In this document: in pieces, positions 1 through 6,169 of the stretch
How the letters are laid out: every line of letters starts with the position of its first letter
How positions within the stretch are numbered: the stretch's first letter is position 1
Origin: Candidatus Saccharimonadales bacterium
GTDB lineage: Bacteria > Patescibacteriota > Saccharimonadia > Saccharimonadales > Saccharimonadaceae
Length of the DNA: 16,719 bases
NCBI GenBank assembly: GCA_030145955.1
Contig: JASLCR010000065.1
Span: forward strand, 1-16,719
Reading direction: 5' to 3'
The notes under the pieces: model-generated
What the model was told of the DNA's origin: nothing
What the model saw: the letters and a program-made list of their open reading frames with translations, nothing else
The model's database searches: none
Position numbers and translations under genes: made by a program

Positions 1-762
1 TCAGACTTGATCGCTAAGCAAAACGCGACTTCAGCGCGGACGGTGAAAGTTGGGCTAGTGGCGAAGTACATGGACAATGAAGATACGTACTTGTCGGTGA
101 CAGAGGCGTTGAAGGCAGCTGCATGGCATGAGGACGTAGCGCTTGATGTTGTATGGATCAACGCTGAAACGGCAAGTGACGAAGATTTTGCGAAGGTAGA
201 TGCGCTACTGGTGCCAGGTGGATTTGGTGAGCGTGGTGTAAGTGGCAAGATTGCCGCTGCCGATTACGCGATCGAACACAAAAAGCCATACCTCGGGATT
301 TGTCTCGGGTTGCAAGCGGCGGTGATTGCGGCTGCACGCCGTAGCGGCTTGGTAAATGCGCACTCAACTGAATTTAATCCAGCTGTTGAACATGATGTTG
401 TCTACATCATGGACGGCCAGCAGGGCAAGGAATCGACTGGCGGGACACTTCGACTTGGTGACTACACGGCCATACTAAAAGAGGGTTCAAAGACCGTCGA
501 AACATACGGTGCGAAAGAGGTAATAGAACGTCATCGTCATCGCTATGAGGTGAATCAAAAGTTTACTCAAAATATAGAAAATGGCGGACTAATTATTTCT
601 GGTACCTCGCCCGACGGATCGCTTGTTGAGTTTGTTGAGGCAATTGATCATCCGTATTTTGTTGCTACTCAGGCGCACCCAGAATTTCGTAGCCGGCCAT
701 TCAAAGCACATCCACTATTTATTGGATTAGTACGAGCTTGCTCGCAAGCGCTGAACGCGTAG
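1..762 (+). CDS. pyrG: CTP synthase, C-terminal glutaminase part (5'-truncated by window)
   Basis: This is the class I glutamine amidotransferase half of CTP synthase, which hydrolyses glutamine and passes ammonia to the synthase domain for the ATP-dependent conversion of UTP to CTP in the cytoplasm. The frame is open from base 1, so the N-terminal synthase domain lies upstream of the window. Visible marks are the oxyanion strand PGGFGERG, the nucleophile elbow GICLGLQ (Cys about residue 99 counted from base 7) and the catalytic His-Glu in QAHPEFRSRP near the end. The TTG at 7 is unlikely to be a real start because it has no ribosome site and the family is always fused. The stop lies 8 nt from the stop of the convergent pilin gene, with no clear terminator between them. 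Confidence 0.95.
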   Translation, partial: SDLIAKQNATSARTVKVGLVAKYMDNEDTYLSVTEALKAAAWHEDVALDVVWINAETASDEDFAKVDALLVPGGFGERGVSGKIAAADYAIEHKKPYLGICLGLQAAVIAAARRSGLVNAHSTEFNPAVEHDVVYIMDGQQGKESTGGTLRLGDYTAILKEGSKTVETYGAKEVIERHRHRYEVNQKFTQNIENGGLIISGTSPDGSLVEFVEAIDHPYFVATQAHPEFRSRPFKAHPLFIGLVRACSQALNA

Positions 763-770
763 GTATTGTT

Positions 771-1310
771 TTATAAATTTTTCAAAGACATCATACAAAA
801 CGTCAAACCGCTACCACGAGAGGAGTAGGTACGACCGTCCACCCAAGCTCCATTAAGTACGAAACGACCAGGGGATGCAACGCAATCCTGGCTGTCGGGT
901 ATTTGCCAAAGTAGGGCGGGTTCACTGTAGAACGCGGGTGAAAATACTAAGGTTGCCTGTGCTCCTTTACTCTTCACTCCCGGCTGAGCTGTTGCAGCAG
1001 GACCATACTGAGCCAAACTAGCGTTGGTTGCTGCATCTACAGTTCCAGCTTGACCAAGCACGTTGCAAACATTGTTGGCATATGAGCCTGCTGGGCCAAG
1101 ACATGCGGTTACTGTCGGCAGATTGCCTGTGTCGGCTTTCATAAGTTGGAATGCTTGAGTGTAGGCTCTGATAGTAGCGAAATTAGCTGACTGCTCGGCT
1201 CGAGATTGTACGCCGTTGTAGGAAACTATAGAGATAGATGCCAGAATAGCGATAACAACGATAACGATCAGTAATTCTACAATCGTGAACCCGTTTATGC
1301 TTTTTTTCAT
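771..1310 (-). CDS. type IV pilin-like prepilin
   Basis: The 179-aa product carries a class III prepilin signal: a short basic leader MKKSING, cleavage after Gly7, Phe8 as first mature residue, and Glu12 at position +5, followed by a hydrophobic helix to about residue 30. It should be cut by a prepilin peptidase and assembled into a type IV pilus or pseudopilus on the cell surface. The globular part has four cysteines (70, 82, 143, 172), which could form two disulfides, and is rich in Ala, Gly and Ser. The frame extends upstream, but the prepilin motif fixes the ATG at 1310. There is no Shine-Dalgarno site; an extended -10 sits 6 nt before the ATG, suggesting a leaderless mRNA. No other pilus genes are nearby. 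Whether it is a major or minor pilin cannot be told. Confidence 0.88.
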   Translation of the reverse strand: MKKSINGFTIVELLIVIVVIAILASISIVSYNGVQSRAEQSANFATIRAYTQAFQLMKADTGNLPTVTACLGPAGSYANNVCNVLGQAGTVDAATNASLAQYGPAATAQPGVKSKGAQATLVFSPAFYSEPALLWQIPDSQDCVASPGRFVLNGAWVDGRTYSSRGSGLTFCMMSLKNL

Positions 1311-1316
1311 AATCCA

Positions 1317-1346
1317 ATAGTACCACCAGCACAAGAAAGAGTACAA
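1317..1346 (-). promoter_or_regulatory. promoter of the pilin gene, leaderless type
   Basis: On the minus strand TTGTAC (1341-1346), an 18-bp spacer and an extended -10 TGG-TACTAT (1317-1322). The -10 ends 6 nt before the ATG, so the predicted start of transcription falls at the start codon. Confidence 0.6.
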
Positions 1347-1377
1347 TGAATACCCAAATACACCACTAGTACGTATA

Positions 1378-1406
1378 TTGACATATAAGCATAAGTGTGA
1401 TATATT
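1378..1406 (+). promoter_or_regulatory. near-consensus sigma70 promoter before the 46-aa ORF
   Basis: TTGACA (1378-1383), a 17-bp spacer and TATATT (1401-1406). Transcription should begin near 1413 and leave an A-rich leader of about 24 nt before the ATG at 1437. It diverges from the pilin promoter. Confidence 0.7.
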
Positions 1407-1436
1407 TCTAGTAGAAGAAAATAAAACAAATAGATT

Positions 1437-1577
1437 ATGGCAGAAGAACATCACATCATCTACGAGGAGCCAAGCCACGACGATATGAGCGTGATGAAGG
1501 TGCTCCTTCAGTCGGTCAAAGGCATTAGCCTTATCTCAACCCCACCCGTACTTGAAGAAGTCGGGATTGACGACTGA
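1437..1577 (+). CDS. small acidic protein of unknown function, 46 aa
   Basis: A short open frame starts MAEEHHIIYEEPSHDD and ends with TGA. It has an acidic, His-containing N-terminus, a short possible helix (MSVMKVLLQSVKG) and an acidic tail; there is no membrane segment or signal peptide. I do not recognise it. Support for a real gene comes from position: a near-consensus promoter lies 30 nt upstream, and the ORF fills most of the space between that promoter and the argS promoter. There is no clear Shine-Dalgarno site, only A-rich sequence. It could instead be the visible part of a small regulatory RNA, or a chance frame downstream of that promoter. Confidence 0.5.
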   Translation: MAEEHHIIYEEPSHDDMSVMKVLLQSVKGISLISTPPVLEEVGIDD

Positions 1578-1588
1578 GTTTCATCTGA

Positions 1589-1617
1589 TTGAGTTAATCG
1601 CTGTACCTCTGTATACT
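1589..1617 (+). promoter_or_regulatory. argS promoter, leaderless type
   Basis: TTGAGT (1589-1594), a 17-bp spacer and TATACT (1612-1617). The -10 ends 8 nt before the ATG at 1626 and no Shine-Dalgarno site is present. Confidence 0.65.
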
Positions 1618-1625
1618 CTTAAGTG

Positions 1626-3254
1626 ATGGAATTAATTGTTTCTAATGTTGTTAAGCGTCTTTTTGATCTCAATATTGAGGTGGTATTAACGCGTCCTGAT
1701 CCGCAGTTTGGTGACTTTGCAACCAATATTGCACTGCAAATCGCAAAGCCACTTGATAAAAATCCACGAGAGATTGCCGAGGCAATTGCCAAGGAGCTGC
1801 GTAGCAGCGAGGACTTTAAGGAAGTGTCGGTTGCTGGCCCGGGATTTATTAATATTGCTTTGTCAGATACCGCGCTATTGGCTCAGACGAAAAAAGAACC
1901 ATTGCCAGCGCGTGCTGGACAGACGGTTGCGATTGAAACGAACAATCCGAACCCGTTTAAGGCGATGCACATTGGCCACGCGTTCAATGCGGTACTGGGC
2001 GACACGGTGGCGAACTTGCTCGCAGTAAGCGGAGCAAAGGTATATCGTGTCAGTTATCACGGCGACGTAGGCTTGCACGTGGGTAAGAGTATGTACAGTT
2101 TGCTGCGCTTCGCTGATGGTGATTTTTCTAAGATCGAGTCAATTGCTGAAAATGAGCGCAACTCATTTATGAGTAAGATGTATGCCGAGGGAAGCAGGGC
2201 ATACAAAGAAGACGAGGCGGCGAAGCAAGAAATCAATGACCTCGCTGAGCAGTCATTTGAACCAAAGAGTGCACTGTATATTCAAATCTATGATCTATGT
2301 AAAAAATGGAGCTTTGAGCAGATTGATGCAACGGTGGCACGGCTTGGTAACCAGCCAACCGTGTATCGTTTCTTAGAAAGCGATGCCGATCATCGTGGAG
2401 TGGAAGTGGTGAAACAAAATGTACCGAAAGTATTCCAGGAATCAGACGGCGCCTTGATTTTTAAGGGAAGCGAGCACGGTGCATTTGATAATGCCTTTGT
2501 TGCCTCAAATGGGCGTGGGCTTTATGCAGCGCGTGACCTCGGCTTGATGTTACTTAAAAATGAGCAGTTCCACCCTGATTTCAGCTATATTGTAACTGCC
2601 GAAGAGCAGCGCGATTATTTCAAAGGTGTGATTGCGGCAGCAGGTTTGGTATGGCCGGACCAAAAAGACAAAACAGTCAACATCTCTACTGGCACCGTGA
2701 AGCTTACGACTGGAAAGATGAGTAGCCGAGACGGCGATGTGGTTGAAATCTCGTGGCTGTTTGATGAATTTAAGAGAGCGATTGAAGCCCGAGGTGGCAA
2801 AGCTGATGATGAAATTATTGCTGGGGCACTGCGCTACCAGTTCCTGAAAGTTAAAATTGGCAGTGACGTGGTCTTTGATATCAACGAAGCGGTGAGCTTA
2901 ACAGGTAACACTGGTAGTTATCTGCAGTATGCGCATGCCAGGGCAAAACGCATTATCGAAAAAGCAGTGAGCGAATTCACAATGCCAGCGACGATTTACG
3001 AAGAAGACCATGCCTTGGTGCGAAAACTTAGTGAATATCACGAGATAGTGCAAGTGGCAACGCGCAGCCTCGAGCCGCATCATATTTGCACCTATCTGTT
3101 TGAGCTTGCGCAGGAATTTAACCGCTACTATGAAAAAAACCAAGTGGTGGGCGACGAGAAAGAGGCACACCGACTTGGTCTTGTATCGCTTTATGCCGAT
3201 ACATTGAAGGCGGGCCTCGCTATCCTTGGTATTCATGCTCCCGAAACGATGTAG
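1626..3254 (+). CDS. argS: arginyl-tRNA synthetase
   Basis: Class I aminoacyl-tRNA synthetase that charges tRNA-Arg with arginine using ATP. From the ATG at 1626 it is 542 aa, somewhat shorter than the typical 550-590. An N-terminal tRNA D-loop-binding domain (about 1-80, with FGDFATNIAL) is followed by the Rossmann catalytic domain with HIGH at 115-118 in ETNNPNPFKAMHIGH and a KMSS loop in TTGKMSSRDGD at 364-367. The C-terminal helical anticodon-binding (DALR) domain includes the NTGSYLQYAHAR segment. A GTG at 1623 in the same frame would add one residue; ATG is preferred. Transcription appears to start at or just before the start codon. The -35 box of the next unit begins at the base after the stop codon. 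Confidence 0.96.
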   Translation: MELIVSNVVKRLFDLNIEVVLTRPDPQFGDFATNIALQIAKPLDKNPREIAEAIAKELRSSEDFKEVSVAGPGFINIALSDTALLAQTKKEPLPARAGQTVAIETNNPNPFKAMHIGHAFNAVLGDTVANLLAVSGAKVYRVSYHGDVGLHVGKSMYSLLRFADGDFSKIESIAENERNSFMSKMYAEGSRAYKEDEAAKQEINDLAEQSFEPKSALYIQIYDLCKKWSFEQIDATVARLGNQPTVYRFLESDADHRGVEVVKQNVPKVFQESDGALIFKGSEHGAFDNAFVASNGRGLYAARDLGLMLLKNEQFHPDFSYIVTAEEQRDYFKGVIAAAGLVWPDQKDKTVNISTGTVKLTTGKMSSRDGDVVEISWLFDEFKRAIEARGGKADDEIIAGALRYQFLKVKIGSDVVFDINEAVSLTGNTGSYLQYAHARAKRIIEKAVSEFTMPATIYEEDHALVRKLSEYHEIVQVATRSLEPHHICTYLFELAQEFNRYYEKNQVVGDEKEAHRLGLVSLYADTLKAGLAILGIHAPETM

Positions 3255-3283
3255 TTGACACCTGTTGGCAAGAGGAGTATCAT
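3255..3283 (+). promoter_or_regulatory. near-consensus promoter directly after argS
   Basis: TTGACA (3255-3260), an exact 17-bp spacer and TATCAT (3278-3283). The -35 starts on the base following the argS stop. Predicted transcription start is near 3290. It drives the leader region and, by readthrough, the winged-helix gene. Confidence 0.72.
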
Positions 3284-3301
3284 CTGGGGCAGGAACTAAC
3301 T

Positions 3302-3373
3302 ATGTCGAAGTATCAGAGTACAATGTGTCACAAGCTCATTCTCGTGCTCTTTGATAGTGCCTCGGCAGCGTGA
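3302..3373 (+). CDS. possible 23-codon leader peptide
   Basis: A short frame starts at ATG 3302, 7 nt after AGGA (3291-3294), and stops with TGA at 3371-3373. The middle is rich in branched and hydrophobic residues (KLILVLF). Its last codons (3360-3370) are also the 5' arm of the predicted antiterminator, so a ribosome reaching the stop codon would cover that arm. This arrangement is what suggests a leader peptide rather than a chance frame. No homologue is recognised. The alternative is that 3290-3422 is a non-coding small RNA of about 130 nt. Confidence 0.35.
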   Translation: MSKYQSTMCHKLILVLFDSASAA

Positions 3374-3417
3374 GTTTCATCGTTTCGATTCATCGCCGCC
3401 GAGGGAAACCTCGGCGG
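3360..3417 (+). promoter_or_regulatory. candidate transcription attenuator (antiterminator/terminator pair)
   Basis: Three segments can pair in two exclusive ways. CCTCGGCAGCG (3360-3370) is complementary to CGCCGCCGAGG (3394-3404) except for one A-C mismatch. The same segment 3396-3404 pairs perfectly with 3409-3417 to form the terminator stem. If the first pairing forms, the terminator cannot. Confidence 0.45.
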
Positions 3418-3422
3418 TTTTT
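3396..3422 (+). terminator. strong intrinsic terminator
   Basis: A perfect 9-bp GC-rich stem (3396-3404 with 3409-3417), a GAAA tetraloop and five T residues (3418-3422). It lies between the promoter at 3255 and the winged-helix gene, so that gene is only transcribed by readthrough or from another start. Confidence 0.88.
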
Positions 3423-3491
3423 GATTCAGAGCGAAGTAGTATGAAAGACGAGCGACTAGCAAGTTCAACATCTACACAAACAGGAGGAAAA

Positions 3492-3728
3492 GTGGCTGAC
3501 TCGATGATTTGTGACGAGATCGAGATGGCGCTCGAGGATGGGCCGATCGAGGTTCCAACACACGGTGCCTTTCGGCGTGTGGCCAAGATCCATGGTTCAT
3601 CTGTGGCGGTGAAGCGGGCACTCGGCTCGCTGATCAGGCGCGGTGTCGTGATCCGTCACCGGCCGAAGATGGAGGGCTGCACCGAACAGGAGCCGCCCAT
3701 CACGTTCTCTCTCAGCAACAGCTACTGA
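3492..3728 (+). CDS. small winged-helix-like DNA-binding protein
   Basis: The 78-aa product has one clear helix-turn-helix pattern (RRVAKIHGSSVAVKRALGSL) followed by RRGVVIRHRP, which looks like the wing of a winged helix as in GntR- or MarR-type folds. There is no effector domain. I chose the GTG at 3492 because AGGAGG lies 4 nt upstream (3482-3487); an in-frame ATG at 3441 would add 17 residues but has a poor ribosome site and a low-complexity Ser/Thr-rich start. Base composition is unlike the neighbours: 41 of 60 bases in 3601-3660 are G or C. It lies behind a terminator and in front of a long inverted repeat, so it may be an autoregulated small regulator. Targets are unknown. Confidence 0.6.
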   Translation: MADSMICDEIEMALEDGPIEVPTHGAFRRVAKIHGSSVAVKRALGSLIRRGVVIRHRPKMEGCTEQEPPITFSLSNSY

Positions 3729-3746
3729 GAACGTCGATTCGACAGA

Positions 3747-3796
3747 GGGTGGCGATGAGCAGATGATGGCAATCCCATCTACGCTCATCGCCACCC
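3747..3796. repeat. 14-bp perfect inverted repeat after the winged-helix gene
   Basis: Arm 3747-3760 (GGGTGGCGATGAGC) is perfectly complementary to 3783-3796. Inside, AGATG (3761-3765) can pair with CATCT (3776-3780) past a 2-nt bulge, giving about 19 bp in all. It starts 18 nt after the stop codon. No T-run follows directly (TTTT only at 3807-3810), so it is not a classical terminator; an mRNA 3'-stabilising hairpin or an operator are alternatives. Confidence 0.75.
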
Positions 3797-3832
3797 GCCA
3801 CGGCACTTTTCCTCCTTTCACTACACTTGATG

Positions 3833-3838
3833 TATAAT
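3833..3838 (+). promoter_or_regulatory. mscL promoter -10 box
   Basis: TATAAT preceded by TG (TGTATAAT). No convincing -35. It gives a leader of about 29 nt carrying the ribosome site GAGGAGGAG (3862-3870). Confidence 0.55.
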
Positions 3839-3873
3839 TTTAACTAGCCAAACTACTAAACGAGGAGGAGTGA

Positions 3874-4260
3874 ATGGCAACAGCAAAAGAACGAGCCGCC
3901 GCAGCGCGGGCACGAGCAGCAAGAGCATCAAAGAATCACGGTGGCGGATTTATGACCTTTATCCGTGAGCAGGGTGTTGTTGGCCTAGCGGTCGGTCTTG
4001 CTATTGGTACTGCAGCTGGCGCAAGCGTGAAGGTGATTGTTGACAATTTTATCTCACCAATCGTTGCTTTGATGACACGAGGTGTCGATCTTAATAGCTT
4101 GAAATGGATAATCTTGGCTAAAGACGGTAACAATCCTGAAGTTGCTATCGGCTGGGGAGCTATCGTTAGTTCGCTTATTACGCTAGTAGCGACAGCCTTC
4201 GTGATTTATATGGTAATCCATATTGCAAAACTTGACCGTATGGACAAGAAGAAAGACTAG
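3874..4260 (+). CDS. mscL: large-conductance mechanosensitive channel
   Basis: MscL-family membrane channel that opens under membrane tension and releases solutes on hypo-osmotic shock; it works as a homo-oligomer in the inner membrane. The 128-aa protein has an Ala/Arg-rich cytoplasmic N-terminal extension (1-25), the family-typical FIREQGVVGLAVGLAIGTAAG leading into TM1 (about 34-56), a periplasmic or extracellular loop with a GVDLNSLKW segment, TM2 (about 93-117) and a short charged tail DRMDKKKD in place of the usual longer C-terminal helix. The start is fixed by a strong Shine-Dalgarno site just upstream. It is monocistronic between its own promoter and a terminator. Confidence 0.88.
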   Translation: MATAKERAAAARARAARASKNHGGGFMTFIREQGVVGLAVGLAIGTAAGASVKVIVDNFISPIVALMTRGVDLNSLKWIILAKDGNNPEVAIGWGAIVSSLITLVATAFVIYMVIHIAKLDRMDKKKD

Positions 4261-4277
4261 CAGTACATTTCTACAAT

Positions 4278-4306
4278 AAAAAGCACCTCAAGAGAGGTGT
4301 TTTTTA
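4278..4306 (+). terminator. intrinsic terminator after mscL
   Basis: Stem CACCTC (4284-4289) with GAGGTG (4294-4299), loop AAGA, then six T. The A-run before the stem makes it potentially bidirectional. Confidence 0.85.
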
Positions 4307-4354
4307 TTGCGCTGTTGATCAAAATGCGCTACAATACTATATAAAGTATAGTAT
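4307..4354 (+). promoter_or_regulatory. promoter with 8-bp operator-like dyad before the FMN reductase operon
   Basis: Two possible promoters overlap: TTGCGC (4307-4312), 17 bp, TACAAT (4330-4335); and TTGATC (4315-4320), 17 bp, TATATA (4338-4343). A perfect 8-bp dyad, ATACTATA (4334-4341) with TATAGTAT (4347-4354) around 5 bp, covers the -10 and start region, where a repressor could act. Confidence 0.5.
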
Positions 4355-4366
4355 AAGGAGCAATCT

Positions 4367-4945
4367 ATGAGAATCGCAATTGTTATCGGAAGTGTGCGTC
4401 AAAATCGTGTAAGCGACCGTATGGCGAAATGGGTGCAGAATGTTGCAAAGCAAGTGGCGAGCGAGCATGAGTGGAAAATGATTGATCTGAAGGATTATGA
4501 CTTGCCAATGTTTGATGAACCAATGCCACCAATGGCAAATCAGCGACCAGAGTTAGCGGAGGGTACAAGACGCTATTTAGAGGCTATGGGTGAAGCTGAT
4601 GGTTTTATATTTGTCACTCCAGAATACAATCACAGCACCTCAAGTGCACTGCTTAACGCGATTGATCTCCTTGACTATCAGCTGACGAAAAAACCAGTCG
4701 CAATGGCAGGGCATGGTGTTGTGGGTGGTGCTCGCGCGATTGCGCACCTGAAGACGATTGTAAATAGCAATCTTGGCGCGATAGCGACGCCAGGAGGTCT
4801 GACAGTAACTGACAAAGTAGTCGATATTATCAGCGAGGATGGACTGCTTGCCGAAGATTATGAGCACAACGAAGCAAAGCTAACGAGATTGATTGAAACA
4901 ATCGTCTGGTTTACAGATGCGTTGAAGGCCGCACGCGAAAAATAA
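4367..4945 (+). CDS. NAD(P)H-dependent FMN reductase family protein
   Basis: Flavodoxin-like NADPH-dependent FMN reductase family protein (192 aa, usual length). It likely binds FMN and transfers electrons from NAD(P)H to flavin, quinone or azo compounds in the cytoplasm. Visible motifs: the phosphate-binding loop GSVRQNR at 8-14 after the first strand (IAIVI), and TPEYNHS at 84-90, which contacts the flavin ring in this family. AAGGAG lies 6 nt before the ATG. It is the first gene of an operon with GDH (29 nt downstream) and msrB, a set consistent with redox balance. The exact electron acceptor cannot be read from sequence. Confidence 0.9.
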   Translation: MRIAIVIGSVRQNRVSDRMAKWVQNVAKQVASEHEWKMIDLKDYDLPMFDEPMPPMANQRPELAEGTRRYLEAMGEADGFIFVTPEYNHSTSSALLNAIDLLDYQLTKKPVAMAGHGVVGGARAIAHLKTIVNSNLGAIATPGGLTVTDKVVDIISEDGLLAEDYEHNEAKLTRLIETIVWFTDALKAAREK

Positions 4946-4955
4946 GAGTACAGTA

Positions 4956-4972
4956 GAGAAGGAGGACTTCTC
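4956..4972 (+). promoter_or_regulatory. hairpin presenting the GDH Shine-Dalgarno site
   Basis: GAGAAG (4956-4961) pairs with CTTCTC (4967-4972) around the loop GAGGA. The ribosome site AAGGAGGA (4959-4966) is half in the stem and half in the loop, 8 nt before the ATG, so folding could modulate initiation. Confidence 0.4.
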
Positions 4973-4974
4973 AT

Positions 4975-6168
4975 ATGAACATGCTGGAAAGTGCCCAGGC
5001 GATGACCAGGCGCGCTGCACAGAAACTAGACTGGAGTGATCGGAAACTTAATGATTTTCTGACACCCGAAGCTGTGCATGATTTTACGATCACGATTGAT
5101 AATGATGTCCATCAGGCGTATAGAATTCAGCATTCGAATGTCCGCGGACCGTTCAAGGGAGGTATTCGTTTTCATCCAAATGTCACCAAAAATGAAGTCC
5201 AAGCACTCGCGACTTTGATGAGTATTAAGTCGGCTGCTGTGGGTATTCCAATGGGTGGCGGCAAGGGCGGTGTCGCGTTTGATCCACGAAATCACGATGA
5301 TGCATATGTTGAAAAAGTTGCTCGCGCCTATACGCGTGAGTTGAAACATGTGATTGGTCCTGATAAAGATGTGCCTGCGCCTGATATGAATACAGATGCC
5401 AAGATAATCGACTGGATGGTCGATGAGTTTGAGCGTGTGTGCGGTGACACGTCCGGGGCGGCTTTTACGGGCAAGAGTCTTGAAAATGGCGGTTCGGAAG
5501 GCCGGGTTGAAGCGACTGGCCGCGGCGGCATGATCGTCCTGCGTGAATATCTGAAAGCACACGATATTGAGCCGCGAGATCTTACAGTTGCAGTGCAAGG
5601 GATGGGTAATGTTGGATTTTATTTTGCCAAACTCGCCGAGGCAGAGCTGGGTGTAAAAATTGTAGCAGTGGCAAATTCACGACACACCTACTCAAACGAA
5701 AACGGACTGCATTTTGCGGGAAAGCAATTTTCCCGCCAGCTTGCTGATGAGCTTGTCTACGAGGGAGCTCAAACAAGTGACAAGGATGCAATCTTAGCTT
5801 GGAATGCGGATGTTTTGGTACTCGCGGCACTCGAAGAGGTGATTTCGAGTGATAATCAGGCTGAGGTAAAGGCGGATATTGTACTCGAACTTGCTAACGG
5901 TCCAGTAGACGACATGGCGCTTACCGAGCTTGAGGCTCGAGACGTGCATGTCATTCCTGACGTCATAGCCAATGCCGGTGGAGTAGTGGTAAGCCATCTT
6001 GAGTGGGAGCAGAATCGACGTGCAGAACATTGGAGCGAAGCGCTTGTGAATGAAAAGATGGAAGCGATTCTTGTAGACGCAATGAAGGTGGTAATGAAGC
6101 GTGCGGCAGACGAAGGTTGTGCATTAAAAGAAGCGGCGTTCATGGTGGCGCTCGAAAGGGTTGGATAA
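4975..6168 (+). CDS. glutamate dehydrogenase (Glu/Leu/Phe/Val dehydrogenase family)
   Basis: Oxidative deamination of glutamate to 2-oxoglutarate and ammonia, or the reverse. The 397-aa protein is at the short end of the family (410-450). The substrate domain shows FKGGIRFHP (Lys61), SIKSA (Lys85), PMGGGKGG with catalytic Lys97, and VPAPDMNT with Asp137. The nucleotide domain has QGMGNVG (208-214). The strand end after it reads VANSRH, lacking the acidic residue common in NAD-specific enzymes and carrying Arg-His, which hints at NADP(H) use (inference). It is the second gene of the FMN reductase-GDH-msrB operon and has a strong Shine-Dalgarno site within a small hairpin. In a host with few amino-acid pathways it probably links glutamate to redox cofactor balance. 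Confidence 0.93.
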   Translation: MNMLESAQAMTRRAAQKLDWSDRKLNDFLTPEAVHDFTITIDNDVHQAYRIQHSNVRGPFKGGIRFHPNVTKNEVQALATLMSIKSAAVGIPMGGGKGGVAFDPRNHDDAYVEKVARAYTRELKHVIGPDKDVPAPDMNTDAKIIDWMVDEFERVCGDTSGAAFTGKSLENGGSEGRVEATGRGGMIVLREYLKAHDIEPRDLTVAVQGMGNVGFYFAKLAEAELGVKIVAVANSRHTYSNENGLHFAGKQFSRQLADELVYEGAQTSDKDAILAWNADVLVLAALEEVISSDNQAEVKADIVLELANGPVDDMALTELEARDVHVIPDVIANAGGVVVSHLEWEQNRRAEHWSEALVNEKMEAILVDAMKVVMKRAADEGCALKEAAFMVALERVG

Positions 6169-6169
6169 A

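Noticed and set aside
7..762. Stand-alone glutaminase starting at TTG 7
   Set aside because: The frame is open to base 1 and the sequence is the CTP synthase C-terminal domain; the rest lies outside the window.
1311..1478. 56-residue N-terminal extension of the pilin frame
   Set aside because: The prepilin leader must be at the N-terminus, and the extension covers the promoter region.
5026..5598. 190-aa open frame on the minus strand across GDH
   Set aside because: It overlaps the catalytic domain of a clear GDH; its content (Ile/His/Arg/Asn-rich) is typical of shadow frames.
6161..6169. TTG start for msrB
   Set aside because: It abuts the GAAAGGG ribosome site without spacing; GTG at 6170 fits both the site and the family N-terminus.
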